64,000 nt of DNA from Trypanosoma brucei gambiense DAL972 (GCF_000210295.1 NC_026742.1:1178001-1242000), one strand, 5' to 3'; counted from the stretch's first letter, positions 20,112 to 30,947 are shown. The notes: generated from the sequence alone by a model not told the origin. A program made the numbers and translations.

Positions 20112-22085
20112 TCACGCTGTCTTCTTTTCCTGCATCATAACGCTTGATGCGAGAAGATAATTGTTCCGGAGCACCCCATGAGAAAAAAATGGTAAGTAAG
20201 ACAACACATTGTCAGCTCGAGGAAATATCCGACGGAATCCCCCGGCGCATGCCAGTTCCTCTTCCGCTTCCAAAAGCATCATGTGTTCTGCGGGGCTCAG
20301 AATAGACTCGGGTTCTTTGGGGTCGTTGAAACGTGTGAGAAGTGACTTCCGAATCATTTCCCCCGCCTTGTGAGGATGACGTCCGAATCGGTACCGTTTG
20401 TTGTAATTAGGTGGTGACGCCCCTCCATATTCCTGTTGGAAATTCGTCGCAGGGGCATCACGTTGATGTGGAACGACGCGAATAAGAGTTAATAAATGTG
20501 CGAGCATGCGCGACTTGACAGCCTTGTCCAGAGGTGTTCCCGTCGCCAGGGACGGCATGATATTCACCTCAATAAGACGAACGTTGTACTGATCGTCGGC
20601 CATTAAATCTAAGCCGTAAAGTTCAAAGCACCCCCGCCCTGTTTTGTTGCGACACTCCTTGCGGAGCCGCTCAACTACCTCGTGTTCAATACTGAGAAAA
20701 GCTTTTATTACCACGTCATCGCAACTACTCAAAACCTTTTCCCATACCCTCCTACCGTTTTCTACGTTCTTGTCTAAGAACTCACGCAAGTCGGAGAGAC
20801 ACCACTTAATATCTAATGGGTCATCGGAGTCGTATGTCTTACCACGGCTCGCCCGATTCAACTCAGCGGTTTTGTTCACGGAATAGTTGGTCAGATGTTT
20901 CTGAACATTGTCCAAATCCTTGTCCATTCCCGGGTACTTCTGCGCCGCAAAACGAACAAGGCCCTCATCGAAAATATAAATACGTAATGGATCAAATGAT
21001 GTAACGACGCAGTACAACCGTAGGTCAAACTTGCGTCCGAAGATCATCATCGGGTTTCCCACGTACCGCTGGCATACCGCATTTTTGGAGCCTGTCGGCA
21101 TGGGTGGCATACCCCGATACAAACGAATTCCACGACCGCAACTCGAAGCGCTGGGTTTTACAATGAAGATTAGCGGATCATCAGCACTATCCGGATTTTC
21201 GTTCACGTAGTCCTCCAACTGGGAACGCTGCTTTGGTAAAAGAAATGTCATTGGGATAACATTGAAGTTGTCAAGCCCAAAGTAGCGCTGCATCTTTTGA
21301 ATGTTGGTAGCCAAACTATCTTTCCGTCCAATACCCCATGTCCCAGGGAAGTGATTAACCTTTTGGTAAGGGCCAAGATGGGAAAGAATATATGTCGTTG
21401 CCCGCTTTGCCCATATCACGTTAAACAGCTCGTTTGACGCTGTGTACTTCATGCCTGAAGCCTCAAACGCGTCGATGACAACCTTGAACGCCACTACTCC
21501 GGGTCCGAGCTTATAAAGGCACATCCGATTTAGGTTATTCTTCTGAACCGACACCGCATCAAACCGAAGGGATGGGCGATCATTTCCGTGGTATGTGAGG
21601 TTGATCTGCCCAGGGTTCGCGCTGCGCGCCCTCCCGCCGCCGTATCGCTGAATGGGAAAGAAGAGACTCCCTGCTGAGAACGAGTAAATTGGTTTTACGA
21701 GTGTATAATATATTTTACCCCCAGAATTTGCTCCACTGTTGGATACGGGGGCGCTACTCCTCCGCCCCTCCTCTCGAGGTGCTACTTCTTCCTCCAGTGT
21801 GTACGTGGAGCGCGATATACTGCCCTGGTTCCGGGAGATCATCGGGAGCCTGGCACGGACGCGCGACAGGGCGGTCTGCGGGACATACTTTGGGTTAGAC
21901 GGGTCATCATCATTCGGATCCGGCACAAATTTGCCAACGACAATACGCTGGCTCTCACTCGATGAATAAGTCGTTTCAGGTGTCAGGATGTCAGTGTCCT
22001 CAACTCCTCCGCGCTGCACGGAAGTAAGCGCCTGTGGGTAAAATGTGGCCACGTTTCTTGGAGGGGGAAGCACGGGTTCGGCCAT
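20112..22085 (-). CDS. Tubulin-tyrosine ligase-like (TTLL) glutamylase
   Basis: A 657-aa protein with a TTL domain over about residues 175-550. Recognisable motifs: FNVIWAKR and KVNHFPGTWGIGRKD (N-domain), IVKPSASSCGRGI at ~305-318 (ATP-binding Lys and Gly-rich loop), FDLRLYCVV, KHLTNYSVNK, and LIEVNIMPSL at ~503-512 (Glu/Asn metal ligands). TTLL enzymes ligate glutamate (or glycine/tyrosine) to tubulin tails; the HLTNYS and EVNxxPS set with this length is typical of the TTLL4/5/6 polyglutamylase group. N-terminal ~170 residues are basic and disordered, with arginine patches that may bind microtubules. All catalytic motifs seem intact, so it should be active on subpellicular or axonemal microtubules; exact TTLL subtype is not determined. 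Confidence 0.88.
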   Translation of the reverse strand: MAEPVLPPPRNVATFYPQALTSVQRGGVEDTDILTPETTYSSSESQRIVVGKFVPDPNDDDPSNPKYVPQTALSRVRARLPMISRNQGSISRSTYTLEEEVAPREEGRRSSAPVSNSGANSGGKIYYTLVKPIYSFSAGSLFFPIQRYGGGRARSANPGQINLTYHGNDRPSLRFDAVSVQKNNLNRMCLYKLGPGVVAFKVVIDAFEASGMKYTASNELFNVIWAKRATTYILSHLGPYQKVNHFPGTWGIGRKDSLATNIQKMQRYFGLDNFNVIPMTFLLPKQRSQLEDYVNENPDSADDPLIFIVKPSASSCGRGIRLYRGMPPMPTGSKNAVCQRYVGNPMMIFGRKFDLRLYCVVTSFDPLRIYIFDEGLVRFAAQKYPGMDKDLDNVQKHLTNYSVNKTAELNRASRGKTYDSDDPLDIKWCLSDLREFLDKNVENGRRVWEKVLSSCDDVVIKAFLSIEHEVVERLRKECRNKTGRGCFELYGLDLMADDQYNVRLIEVNIMPSLATGTPLDKAVKSRMLAHLLTLIRVVPHQRDAPATNFQQEYGGASPPNYNKRYRFGRHPHKAGEMIRKSLLTRFNDPKEPESILSPAEHMMLLEAEEELACAGGFRRIFPRADNVLSYLPFFSHGVLRNNYLLASSVMMQEKKTA

Positions 22086-23457
22086 CGATTCGGCGGAAGC
22101 TGAAGCACTTGGTTCTAAAAGCGCTTAGTCTGCCTCACCTCGAGTTGGGCTGTGCAAAATAAAGAGGAGTTGACAGAAGAAGGTATAGCTCAAGAAGGTG
22201 GGAACATAGAAAAGACAATTACATCACGCACAAATATATATCTGTTTTTACATATGGTTAAACAGATCAGTCGTGCTCTATGCAGAGAAGTCGATGATCT
22301 TTATGGGTAGCGAAGGCCCGTCGTGACGATCAGGAACGATGGTAATCAATGTTGTATCATATTTACCTCAGTTACACCCTTACGACGGCTACAGCATGGG
22401 GTACACAACAATGGTGATAGAGGGAGAGAGAGAAAAGAGTGTTATTAACGCTCGCTGAGTGCCTGAGGTACTACTACTACAGGCAGCACAATAGCACACA
22501 AAAGACCTGTGCAATGGTGGTGCAGTGGGTCGACTACTAAACTCTTATATGCTAAGCAACATGCTAGAAACGCATCCACTAAAAAAGGTAAAAGTCCTTT
22601 TACAACTACATGTTACTCGATTGGCACTTCAATGACTCATAATAAAGAATATAAACACACTCTTGAAACAACACACCACAGCAGCGGCCCTCTCCCCCAA
22701 ACGTTTGGTGATAGATCATTCAGCTCCAGTCGATACTTTCATCATGTGCCTCCCAACCACCGTAATATTCTCTTTAGCATTGGCACTCTCCATAACGCCC
22801 CTCCCCCCGGCGCACAATTCTCCCTTTTTTTTTTAAAAGTTGGTTGCGAACCGCGTAAAAAAGAATCCCCATAACGGCGGTAACCCACTCACTGTGTTGG
22901 TGAGGTTGGTGCAAGAGCGCCCACAATAAACAAAACCAAACGAAAATGAGAAGGGAAGGGATAAATAAGGGGGAGAAGTAACACAAAGGGATGACGTGCA
23001 ATCGGCACAAAGCTACATTTCTGATCCATACACGGGCTCAGTCGACAACACTGAAATGTGTAAATGGCCACCGCTTACTCAAAAGCTATGAGGAGTGAGA
23101 TCATCACACATAGGCACTCCACCAAAATGGGTTGGTCACGCAGGAGAAGGTGAAAACTAAGTGGTTATGGCTGAAAGATGCGCGCAAAACGAGAGCAAAA
23201 ACAAAAACAAAAAAGACGACTACACAAGGAGGAACTAATAATAACTACGGCGTCACCCTCCCTCTGACACACACCGGGAGGGAGAGAAGATAGGAGGAAA
23301 AATAAGAACAGATGACCCCAATTGTGTATGCAAAGCCAGTTAGGGGAAGAATCATATCATCCCTCCCCTTCTCAGTCGACACACTCAACATAAAAACAAG
23401 GAAAATAACTAGAGGGATAAGAGTTCGACACTGTCCATAAACCACTGCTTAGCGAGA
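22086..23457. other. Spacer
   Basis: MCM9-like 3' UTR plus TTLL 5' region. No coding ORF or RNA gene recognised. Confidence 0.5.
22389..22439 (-). promoter_or_regulatory. Candidate trans-splice site of the TTLL mRNA
   Basis: Purines at 22419-22439 on the + strand form a polypyrimidine tract on the coding strand; the next AG is at 22390-22389, predicting a 5' UTR of about 303 nt. Confidence 0.4.
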
Positions 23458-25779
23458 TCATGCATTAAACGACAAACTACGCATGATTTCTTTGGCATCA
23501 CGAAGCCTGTTTGGTGTCCTTGCGGGGGGTAATGAAACAGGTGGGGCAGAGAGCTGAGATAAAGAATCAGCCGGATAACATATCACCGTTTGTGGTTCTT
23601 CCCTCGGAGTTCTCACCTCAGCCACCAAACGCTTCACGCTTCTCAACGCAGCTTCAAGTGTACCAGAATCCGAGTTGCTTCGTTTACCCACAAGACGATC
23701 AGGGGAGGGCGTTTTCTCATGAGGAGCCCTTAACTTACTGAGCCACTCACCGGCAGCCAAATCCTGCGGCACATTTTCAAGCGTTGTGTCAGAATCAAGG
23801 GTGCTGCTGCAACTGGAAAACGTGTCTGTGATGGCTTGCAGGATTGTGCGCTGCTTCTCCACGCCCTTGGGACTGAGATCGAGGAAATACTCCTCCAAAC
23901 ACTTTGAGCTCGTGTAAACATCTGGTCCAAGTACTTCTAATGGACATTTAAGACTGTATGCGCTTTGTTCAAAAAGGAATACCGTAAATGCCGCGTCCAT
24001 TTCCGTGCAAACGCGCTCCAGGTGCAGTTTCGCGTACGCCTGCGTTACGCGAACAAGAGATTCCAGTAAGCGAATTGTGATCGGTACACAATCAGCAAGG
24101 TTTGGCACCGCGCCGCGGCGCTGCTGCATTTCATAGTACGCCTTGATAAGCCGTGAGGCTCCGTCGGTGAGCAGCGGACCCCCATTCTGGGAGTAATGTG
24201 CGTGAACCCACCGCAAGTAGCGACCCACATCATCAAGCGACAGCACCGAATCCGGCAACCTTCCAGCTTGCGAATAGTTGAGGATATGCGTAGCGATACG
24301 GTCGTCCGTTTCGGGTGACGGGGTGTCCCAAAGAAGAAAGACGAAGTCGAAACGGCTCAACAGTGGCCCACCAACACCAATTTCGGTCCCATTTTGACGG
24401 GTTGGGGGATTACAAGCAGATATAACAGAGCAGCAGGTACGCAGTTTGGTCACCATTCCAGCTTTGGCCACGGATATCGTTTGTTGCTCCATTGCTTCAT
24501 GAAGGGAGGCCCTATCACCAACAGAAACGGTCCGAAGCTCGTCAATAACACAAACACCCCCATCACTCAATACCAAAGCGCCAGGCTCCAATACCCACTC
24601 TCCTTGCTCTTTCGATGCCGCAACCGTGAGACCAGCGGAAGTGCTCCCCATGCCAGTCGTGGAAGTGCTTCGTGGGGCTAAAAGGGCTGCGCATCGTAGT
24701 AACTGTGATTTTCCTGTGGAAGAATCACCAACAAAAAGGCAATGGATTGTGGAGCGGACATGCATGCGCGTCTTCCCAGCCGTGGATGTCCCACCTAAAG
24801 TCGCCAAAATAACAGCCATACGAGGAGCGAAGAGTCCCGCCAAATGTGGACAAACGGAATTCACCAACGCGCTCCCTCTACCAAATTTGTCTTTGCCGAA
24901 CGAGGAATAAAAGGACTCGGGTGTAAAGGCGGACTCTTCTACCTGGCCATTGTGCCTCCGCTTTGCTGCCGCAGACGCGTTGAAACTTCCGCCATCGCGG
25001 TAGGAGTCCATCACGTTAACGTTGAGCGCCCAAATGGTGGGTTCAATGATTGGCAGCGCATTTGGGTAAGTATTGCGCCATTTTGGGAAAAGAATGCCAA
25101 TCACCTCCACCAACTGACCTACAGTACATTTTTTTGAGAGGTCATCTTCAAGCGTTATAAGAAGCGTGCGAGGAAGTCGACCGCTCTCGCTATGGCGCTG
25201 CTGCAGTCGGCACTCCGCGTAGTCCATCCACACCTGCCCAATCTGCTGCAACTCCTCTCCTTTGCATTCTTTGTTCGCACAATGAGGTTTCAACTTTGTT
25301 GAGCGGTCAAACGGGCTTGAGGTCAACTCCACTGTCTCAAGGCATTTGAAGCACTTTAACTTGCGCACCAGCGGTACCACCTTCTTTGTATTCATCCGGA
25401 CAATTGATCCACAAACACTAACCAATACCCCGCGCTGGGGAGGCAGCGAGGGCGGCGGGGTTCCCACTGTAGGAAGATGCGAAAGCCGTGGTGATAAATC
25501 ACTAGGGTTAAGATGGCGCCCAGCTTTGGCGCAAACCTCCGCACAGATTTTTCTGAGCGCGTCCATGACGGTGGTAGTATGGTAGAACAGGAGGTCCGCA
25601 ACGGATGGACAAGCCGCCAGTAACTTCATGCAGTCCACATCAAGCGTCCATAGATTCCTAGTGGGAAGAGCTTCCCCGGAGAGCAGCTCCGTCATACACT
25701 GCGGGGGCTCACAACATTCAACAAAAAATGAGCGCAGCTGCATCAATAAATTATCCGTTATTGGTGCAACACCATTCAT
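23458..25779 (-). CDS. MCM9-like AAA+ helicase (MCM8/9 family)
   Basis: A 773-aa MCM protein. N-terminal OB/zinc region with C-x2-C near 142-145 and a second pair near 168-173 (HCANKEC). AAA+ core: Walker A GDSSTGKSQ at ~350-358, then TTGMGSTSAGLTVAASK and EGALVL-type sensor region, Walker B VCVIDEL at ~408-414, HEAMEQQTISVAKAG, and arginine-finger PLLSRFDFVF near 470. The stretch from TTGMGSTSAG through SVAKAG is much closer to MCM9 than to MCM8 or MCM2-7 as I recall them. MCM8-MCM9 act in homologous recombination and crosslink repair. Unusual: Walker B has IDEL-RTVS instead of IDEFDKM-type, and Walker A reads SSTGKS instead of PGTGKS. The C-terminal ~200 residues are Ser/Thr-rich. Two genes away from DMC1. 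Confidence 0.8.
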   Translation of the reverse strand: MNGVAPITDNLLMQLRSFFVECCEPPQCMTELLSGEALPTRNLWTLDVDCMKLLAACPSVADLLFYHTTTVMDALRKICAEVCAKAGRHLNPSDLSPRLSHLPTVGTPPPSLPPQRGVLVSVCGSIVRMNTKKVVPLVRKLKCFKCLETVELTSSPFDRSTKLKPHCANKECKGEELQQIGQVWMDYAECRLQQRHSESGRLPRTLLITLEDDLSKKCTVGQLVEVIGILFPKWRNTYPNALPIIEPTIWALNVNVMDSYRDGGSFNASAAAKRRHNGQVEESAFTPESFYSSFGKDKFGRGSALVNSVCPHLAGLFAPRMAVILATLGGTSTAGKTRMHVRSTIHCLFVGDSSTGKSQLLRCAALLAPRSTSTTGMGSTSAGLTVAASKEQGEWVLEPGALVLSDGGVCVIDELRTVSVGDRASLHEAMEQQTISVAKAGMVTKLRTCCSVISACNPPTRQNGTEIGVGGPLLSRFDFVFLLWDTPSPETDDRIATHILNYSQAGRLPDSVLSLDDVGRYLRWVHAHYSQNGGPLLTDGASRLIKAYYEMQQRRGAVPNLADCVPITIRLLESLVRVTQAYAKLHLERVCTEMDAAFTVFLFEQSAYSLKCPLEVLGPDVYTSSKCLEEYFLDLSPKGVEKQRTILQAITDTFSSCSSTLDSDTTLENVPQDLAAGEWLSKLRAPHEKTPSPDRLVGKRSNSDSGTLEAALRSVKRLVAEVRTPREEPQTVICYPADSLSQLSAPPVSLPPARTPNRLRDAKEIMRSLSFNA

Positions 25780-26178
25780 CGTGACGCACTAGTACTCCAA
25801 CAACCGAGCTAATATCTCCCAGTACTCTAGCACACAGAAAGGAGTATTCGCAGAGTAATCGCCCCACCCGCACTGCAGCGGCTGAGAAACGCATTTATGC
25901 ATTGGATAAAACGGAGAAAACATAGCATCAAATTGCAGCAGGACGCAAAAAGGAAAAAAAGCATGTTACCTTATATATACAAAAAGGGTAGGGAAACCCC
26001 GTCAACCATAGCCTATTTCTATTTTACCTGTCTGCTCACTGCCTATCAAGCGTTCGATTCCGCCACACTCGTAATCGCACACTTCCAAACAGTGTGTTTA
26101 CCACATGTATGGAAACATATGTATGCATATATATATATATACGTATTCTGTTTGCTGTTACGTTGCTGCAGCCTGGTC
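25780..26178. other. Spacer with TA run
   Basis: Short spacer between the 108-aa gene stop and the MCM9-like start. It holds an (AT)n run near 26129-26140 and A-rich tracts usable as splice signals. No gene. Confidence 0.5.
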
Positions 26179-26505
26179 CTACGGGCTGCACAGGTGAAAA
26201 TAGTATGCCTCCCAGTCTTGATTTTGGGCTTCTTCATACAACTCAATCATCTGCTCATTTCGAATCTCGTTCTCCAACTCAACGAGAAGGTCGACTACCG
26301 ATGGGTCGGTCAGATCGCACTCGAATTCAGATCCTATAAATGCATATTCGTTGGCTGTGGGCTGGACAGGCTTGTCTGACTCCTCCCGCCGAAGCCGCAG
26401 GTCGCTAAGCCGCATGTCCCGTCTGCAGGCAGCATTATAATGCATCATCCGCTCCTTAATCTCTTGGCGCCTGGAGTACAGTGCCTTGACGCCGACCTTT
26501 TGCAT
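26179..26505 (-). CDS. Small hypothetical protein, 108 aa
   Basis: Basic helical N-terminus (about 1-50, rich in Arg and with KERMMHYNAACRRDMR) and acidic helical C-terminus (VDLLVELENEIRNEQMIELY near 70-90) ending in HLCSP. No domain is certain. The pattern of a basic helix followed by an acidic L-x-x-E-I-x-x-E helix weakly recalls the N-terminal and middle parts of RPA-interacting protein (RPAIN), but the zinc-finger part is absent. That reading is a guess. Coding status is supported by composition, position between two genes on the same strand, and lack of repeats. Confidence 0.6.
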   Translation of the reverse strand: MQKVGVKALYSRRQEIKERMMHYNAACRRDMRLSDLRLRREESDKPVQPTANEYAFIGSEFECDLTDPSVVDLLVELENEIRNEQMIELYEEAQNQDWEAYYFHLCSP

Positions 26506-27789
26506 GGTGCAAGCCTATTGCATTCAACACCTCAAGTGTGGCCGTCCGCGGACTTACTGATAGGAAATAATTTTTCCTAAAAAAGAGGGGAAATGATAGA
26601 ATAACACGCGAACAAACGACCGCTACGTTAAAAGAGGTTTGAAATTAATTATCTTCACACGCTCTGGCATTAAAAAATAGCCCCCCCAAAGACACTCAGC
26701 ACTCTATGCTAAATGGAGGGGGGATGTAATATGCAAAACGGGAGGCGAAACAATGAAGTCAACACTTTTCACTGCTCACTATGAAGCACCTTTTCAATGG
26801 AATCATGTGGGTAGAAGGACGAAGCAGGATATTTTTTTTACCCTGAAAAATGTGCTTCCCAACACGACTAGCAGTTACAGTTCGAACATCCGTGGTAAGA
26901 AACGATACACAGCGCGCCCCACACCGTGTAACCGAACGCCTTCGGGTAACTGAAACTTCGCCGTGTGTTCCTTCTGTGAAATTAACTCGCACGCCCTCCC
27001 TTTAATTTGCGTCTCGTGATTCCGTTAGTTTGTCATGTTGATGATGCACTTACAACTATTTCCATCGCTGCACAACTGTTTGGTGAAACGAGTGGAGGGT
27101 GTAGAGAAATACAAAACAAGTAGCGAAAAGGTGGAAACAGATGTGACGGAGTAAAACCCAAATAACGCAACAGGTGTAAGCAAAGTACAACAGCGGAAAA
27201 ATGAGCCCGCTACAATCAAAGGGAGGTATAACGTCACTGTTGAAACTATTATCAACGGCCATGCGATGGAAATGTATGAAAGTATGTCACATTAGCAAAA
27301 ATAAAAATAAAATAAAATAATAGTCTGTTGCCTAAATATAAACGTTGAGATCTTAAGGATAAAACAACGAGGGAAAGCACGGAGGGTCGGAAGCACACTC
27401 TCCCCGACGAGATTCGTATGCTGAGGGTTTTCTGTTCTGTCAACCTCAATCTCGCCCCCACACTCCGAGAGTGGATCTCGGGAAGAAAGCGCTCCAGAGA
27501 CGCAATAAGAAAACTCAGTGCAAATAAAGGGATATGTAAAAGTAATCACAATAGCTGAGGGAAGAATTGAAAATAAAAAGGAAAGCGTTGGGACAAAGTA
27601 AATGTCAGACGGAAGAACAAACCAGGCAAAGTGCAGCTGAAGACGTCAACACCACATCACACACCATCAAGCGGCTACGCCAGATACTCCCACGCACACA
27701 AACACACACGCGAAACAAATGACAGGGAACGGAAAAGGGACGATGAAAACACAACAGTCGCAAGTAGAAACATTCCATAGGAAAGCTAC
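26506..27789. other. Spacer, DMC1 3' flank
   Basis: About 1.3 kb following the DMC1 stop in transcript sense. ORFs here are short and hydrophobic or repeat-driven. A C-run at 26682-26689 and an AAATA-type run at 27298-27320 are visible. Nothing else recognised. Confidence 0.5.
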
Positions 27790-28842
27790 CTACTCACGTG
27801 CGTCAACAATCCCTTGCTCCGATATGCTGAAAACACATTCCACCTCCGGCAACGACGGACTGTCATATATCTTACACACGCGCTGATCCCCCCGTCCTTT
27901 GCGCAGCGACAGTCGCGTCGTTGAGGCATGCGCAAGAATATGACCTCCAATAGGCTTTTTGGGGTCGGCCACAAACATGGAGGCGCCACCAGGATCCGCA
28001 ACCACCTGATTTGTTATGTACACAGCAACGTTATACTCCTCCGCAAGTTTAATCATGTTGCTCAACATCTTGGCCAGTTTCTGCTGCCGCTCCGCGAGCT
28101 CCCCTCTGCCAGAAAAATCCACGCGAAAGAGAGCCGTTACACTGTCTACAACAAGGAGACTGAACTGATCCTCTACCATCTTCGCAGCAACCATTGACAA
28201 GAGGTGCATCTGATGCTCGTGCGTGTAAGCTCGTGCCACGAGAATGTTCCCCAGTACGGCCTCAACGTCGAGACCAAAACGCTCTGCGATGGGCTTAATC
28301 CGCTCAGGTCTGAAAGTTGCCTCTGTGTCAACATAAATAGCTTTACCATTGCCGCCCCCCATTGAAATGGGGAGTTGGCACGTTACGCACAATGTGTGTG
28401 CTATCTGCGTTTTACCGGTTCGGAACTCACCAAACGCCTCCGTAATTGACATGCTTTCTATGCCACCGCCCAACAACTGATCCAGAGCCGTGCTTCCAGT
28501 TGTTACACGGGTCACCCTCCCTCTCTGTTGCAGGTAAGCCGTTCCAACGCTGAAACCGCAATCCGATAACTTCCGTGCCGCCTCGATAATTTTGTCAACT
28601 TTGGCATCAGACAAACCCTTGATAAGAACAAGATCCTTTCGGCACTGCATGTGAATCCCAGTCACAGTGAATATACCCGCCTGCCGCAGCTTAGCGACAT
28701 CCGCCGCGGCAACCCCCTGCTCGGTAAGGCGGTCAATCTCCATGATGGTGTGCGCCGCGTCCTCATGCGTCGAGTTGTCCGTGGAAACCGCCGCATCCTT
28801 CGCCTCACTTTTGCCCGACCGCGTTCCCACGTGCTGCATCAA
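27790..28842 (-). CDS. Meiotic recombinase DMC1
   Basis: A 350-aa RecA/RAD51-family recombinase. Residues ~40-100 form the helix-hairpin-helix N-domain ([18 protein letters not shown]). The ATPase core has Walker [10 protein letters not shown] at ~136-144, Walker [13 protein letters not shown] near 233, and the L1/L2 DNA-binding region around [15 protein letters not shown] and [17 protein letters not shown]-terminus matches the RLSLRKGRG ... [11 protein letters not shown] ending of the family. The linker and L2 sequence favour DMC1 over RAD51. It catalyses strand exchange in meiotic recombination; T. brucei has a sexual stage in the tsetse fly. Intact and full length. Identity as DMC1 is also consistent with my memory that T. 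brucei DMC1 sits close to ATOM40 on chromosome 9. Confidence 0.93.
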   Translation of the reverse strand: MMQHVGTRSGKSEAKDAAVSTDNSTHEDAAHTIMEIDRLTEQGVAAADVAKLRQAGIFTVTGIHMQCRKDLVLIKGLSDAKVDKIIEAARKLSDCGFSVGTAYLQQRGRVTRVTTGSTALDQLLGGGIESMSITEAFGEFRTGKTQIAHTLCVTCQLPISMGGGNGKAIYVDTEATFRPERIKPIAERFGLDVEAVLGNILVARAYTHEHQMHLLSMVAAKMVEDQFSLLVVDSVTALFRVDFSGRGELAERQQKLAKMLSNMIKLAEEYNVAVYITNQVVADPGGASMFVADPKKPIGGHILAHASTTRLSLRKGRGDQRVCKIYDSPSLPEVECVFSISEQGIVDARE

Positions 28843-29235
28843 GTTCCTTCAGATAATTGAAAGCGTGGCCCACTACCTAAAGTAAACGCATGGGAGTTAA
28901 GAGGTGAATCAGATCAAAAGAAAGTGTAGTTGCGGCAGCGCAGTCGTGAAACAGAGAAGAGGAAGGAAGTAAATACAACAGATCATGCGGAGGAGAACGG
29001 AGAACCAAGGGACTAACTGTAGTACTCATTCGTGAAGGCGCTAATTATGATGATGAGACAGTGCCCGTGCCTTTGGAAGACAGTGCTGCCACAGGAATTT
29101 CCTCGATACCCATTGGCAGGAGTCATTGATAACACACCAAGATGTTGGTATAACTTGAAAATGAAATGTAACCACAGCAGCGGAACGCAGAAGTCAGGAA
29201 AAGGCTACAAAGAAAGTAAATGGTGCACAAAGCCA
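28843..29235. other. Spacer
   Basis: 3' flank of the TPR/TMEM33-like gene and 5' region of DMC1, with a purine run near 28955-28971 that could serve as the DMC1 polypyrimidine tract on the coding strand. No gene. Confidence 0.5.
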
Positions 29236-30312
29236 TCAAAACGGTTGCTGAGAGAACTGGTACAGAGTGTCGCAAACCCTCTGTAACGTTGAGTCTACGA
29301 AAGCCGGCATGAACCCCTTACGGGCGAGCCGAGTCAAATTCTCCCGAATTCCGTAGAACGCAAGCCGTACGTTTCCATCAATGCGATACAAGTTCTTGGC
29401 GTATTGTATATAGAAGAGCGTGAAGATGGCTCCCCCAGAGAATATAACAGTCAACAGCATTATAGCCTCCAACGACACCGCATGCATAATGAGTCTTTGA
29501 GCGTTTGAAGTTATCGACTGCGCGTAGCGCAACCCCGCTTGATAAGCTGCTGGTGCAACCTGCTGCACTCTTGAGAAGTTAGTAGCGAGAGAGAGTGCAC
29601 TGTAGAGGCCCTGAACGACGACAAGTGGAAGTTGCGCCCGAACTCCTGAGATCAATGCCACAAGACAGAGAATCAAGTCCAAAGTGCAGCGCACGTCAAA
29701 CCACGACTTGAGTATAGACAAGTCGGGAACCAGCATGTGCCTGGAATGTGCGATAACAGCGTGGCGCACGGCAGCGGCTATCAATAACAAAAACCAAGCG
29801 GAGCTTCCGTTCACCCCAATGAGTGAAGAAGCGAGCGCCGCAAAGGAAAGAACTAACACTAAAGTGTCAACAAGCAATCCTACCGTACCATGTGGTGTAA
29901 TTTGGGGCATGACCACCGGTGAGCCACCAAACTGCGCCTGTCCCCGATTCATTTCTTGCCGCAGCTTTTGCAAATTTTCCCGACTACTGCTGTCGGTAGG
30001 TTCCAACGCCAGCGCCTTTTCGTATTCTGCTGCGGCCTCCCTTAAATTTCCCATTTTCCAAAATGCCTCACCCACTCGTTTATGTGCCTTGAAGTTGTCT
30101 CGAACACCGAGTGAGCGCCGCGCAAACGAGATAGCGGCTTCACATCTTCCGAGGGAAAAGCTTGCGGCCGCAGCATTATTTAAAAGGTCGATGTTCCCAC
30201 CATCGAGCGCGAGCCCTTCTTCGTAGTATTTCAGTGCCTCTTCAAAGCGCTTTGCTGCGTACGCCTCGTTACCCTTTTGCTTCAATTCCGTTGCGGTTGT
30301 CATTTCCCCCAA
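29236..30312 (-). CDS. TPR protein with TMEM33/Pom33-like membrane domain
   Basis: A 358-aa protein. Residues ~5-115 hold three TPR motifs of the Sti1/SGT type (ELKQKGNEAYAAKRFEEALKYYEEGLAL; NIDLLNNAAAASFSLGR; AHKRVGEAFWKMGNLREAA). Residues ~140-330 contain four to five hydrophobic segments; the later part (FYIQYAKNLYRIDGNVRLAFYGIRENL) resembles the C-terminal region of TMEM33/Pom33/Per33 (ER and nuclear-envelope membrane proteins that shape ER tubules and nuclear pores). TMEM33 proteins lack TPRs, so this would be a fusion. The TPR could recruit Hsp70/Hsp90 tails to the ER membrane. The TPR call is firm; the TMEM33 relation is by pattern only. Confidence 0.75.
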   Translation of the reverse strand: MGEMTTATELKQKGNEAYAAKRFEEALKYYEEGLALDGGNIDLLNNAAAASFSLGRCEAAISFARRSLGVRDNFKAHKRVGEAFWKMGNLREAAAEYEKALALEPTDSSSRENLQKLRQEMNRGQAQFGGSPVVMPQITPHGTVGLLVDTLVLVLSFAALASSLIGVNGSSAWFLLLIAAAVRHAVIAHSRHMLVPDLSILKSWFDVRCTLDLILCLVALISGVRAQLPLVVVQGLYSALSLATNFSRVQQVAPAAYQAGLRYAQSITSNAQRLIMHAVSLEAIMLLTVIFSGGAIFTLFYIQYAKNLYRIDGNVRLAFYGIRENLTRLARKGFMPAFVDSTLQRVCDTLYQFSQQPF

Positions 30313-30947
30313 ATTAACGTTTTAAACACCGCCTTTTTGTGTTATCTCGCAGGCACGTGTGTATGTTATTTTTCCTGAAAGTATTCCTATGGTCAGTGGT
30401 GTACTCTCTTTTCCCCTTACTGTAGTTGCCTGCGCTCACTTCCCTTTCCCTTGTTTTTTCCTTGTGGCTGAGGGCAGACCACCGTAAGTTGGGGCACACA
30501 ACCGCACAGAGTATGCAAGAAAAAAAAATAATAAACAAAGGCAGATTTTTTTAAAAGAAAAAAGCGGGAAAGAAAAGTGAGTAACGTTAAGGGCATAAAC
30601 CAGTGACTGCCTTCGCATTTAAATATGGCAATGAAAACGTGGCATCTTCACATTGAAGATGCGCTAAGAAGCAAAAGAAATGAGCCATTCCTCGCTTCCT
30701 CTCTTTTATCCCCTGCGCGCATGCGCACATTCCTACCTGCAGAAGCAAATTAACTGATATGAGAATCACAACTATATATTATATGCACTGACAAAACCTT
30801 CGCACTGCTACATTTATTCGGCACCGCATCGCGGTAGCCGACTGTCCCCCACAATGTTGTCAAGGACAGTGGAAAAAGAATAAGGGTGATATCGAAACGA
30901 AGCAAGTGATTACTCAACTAAAATGTAACGTGGTTGACAACCTTTGC
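30313..30947. other. Spacer
   Basis: 3' flank of the FAM184-like gene and 5' region of the TPR gene. A-rich runs and short ORFs only. Confidence 0.5.
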
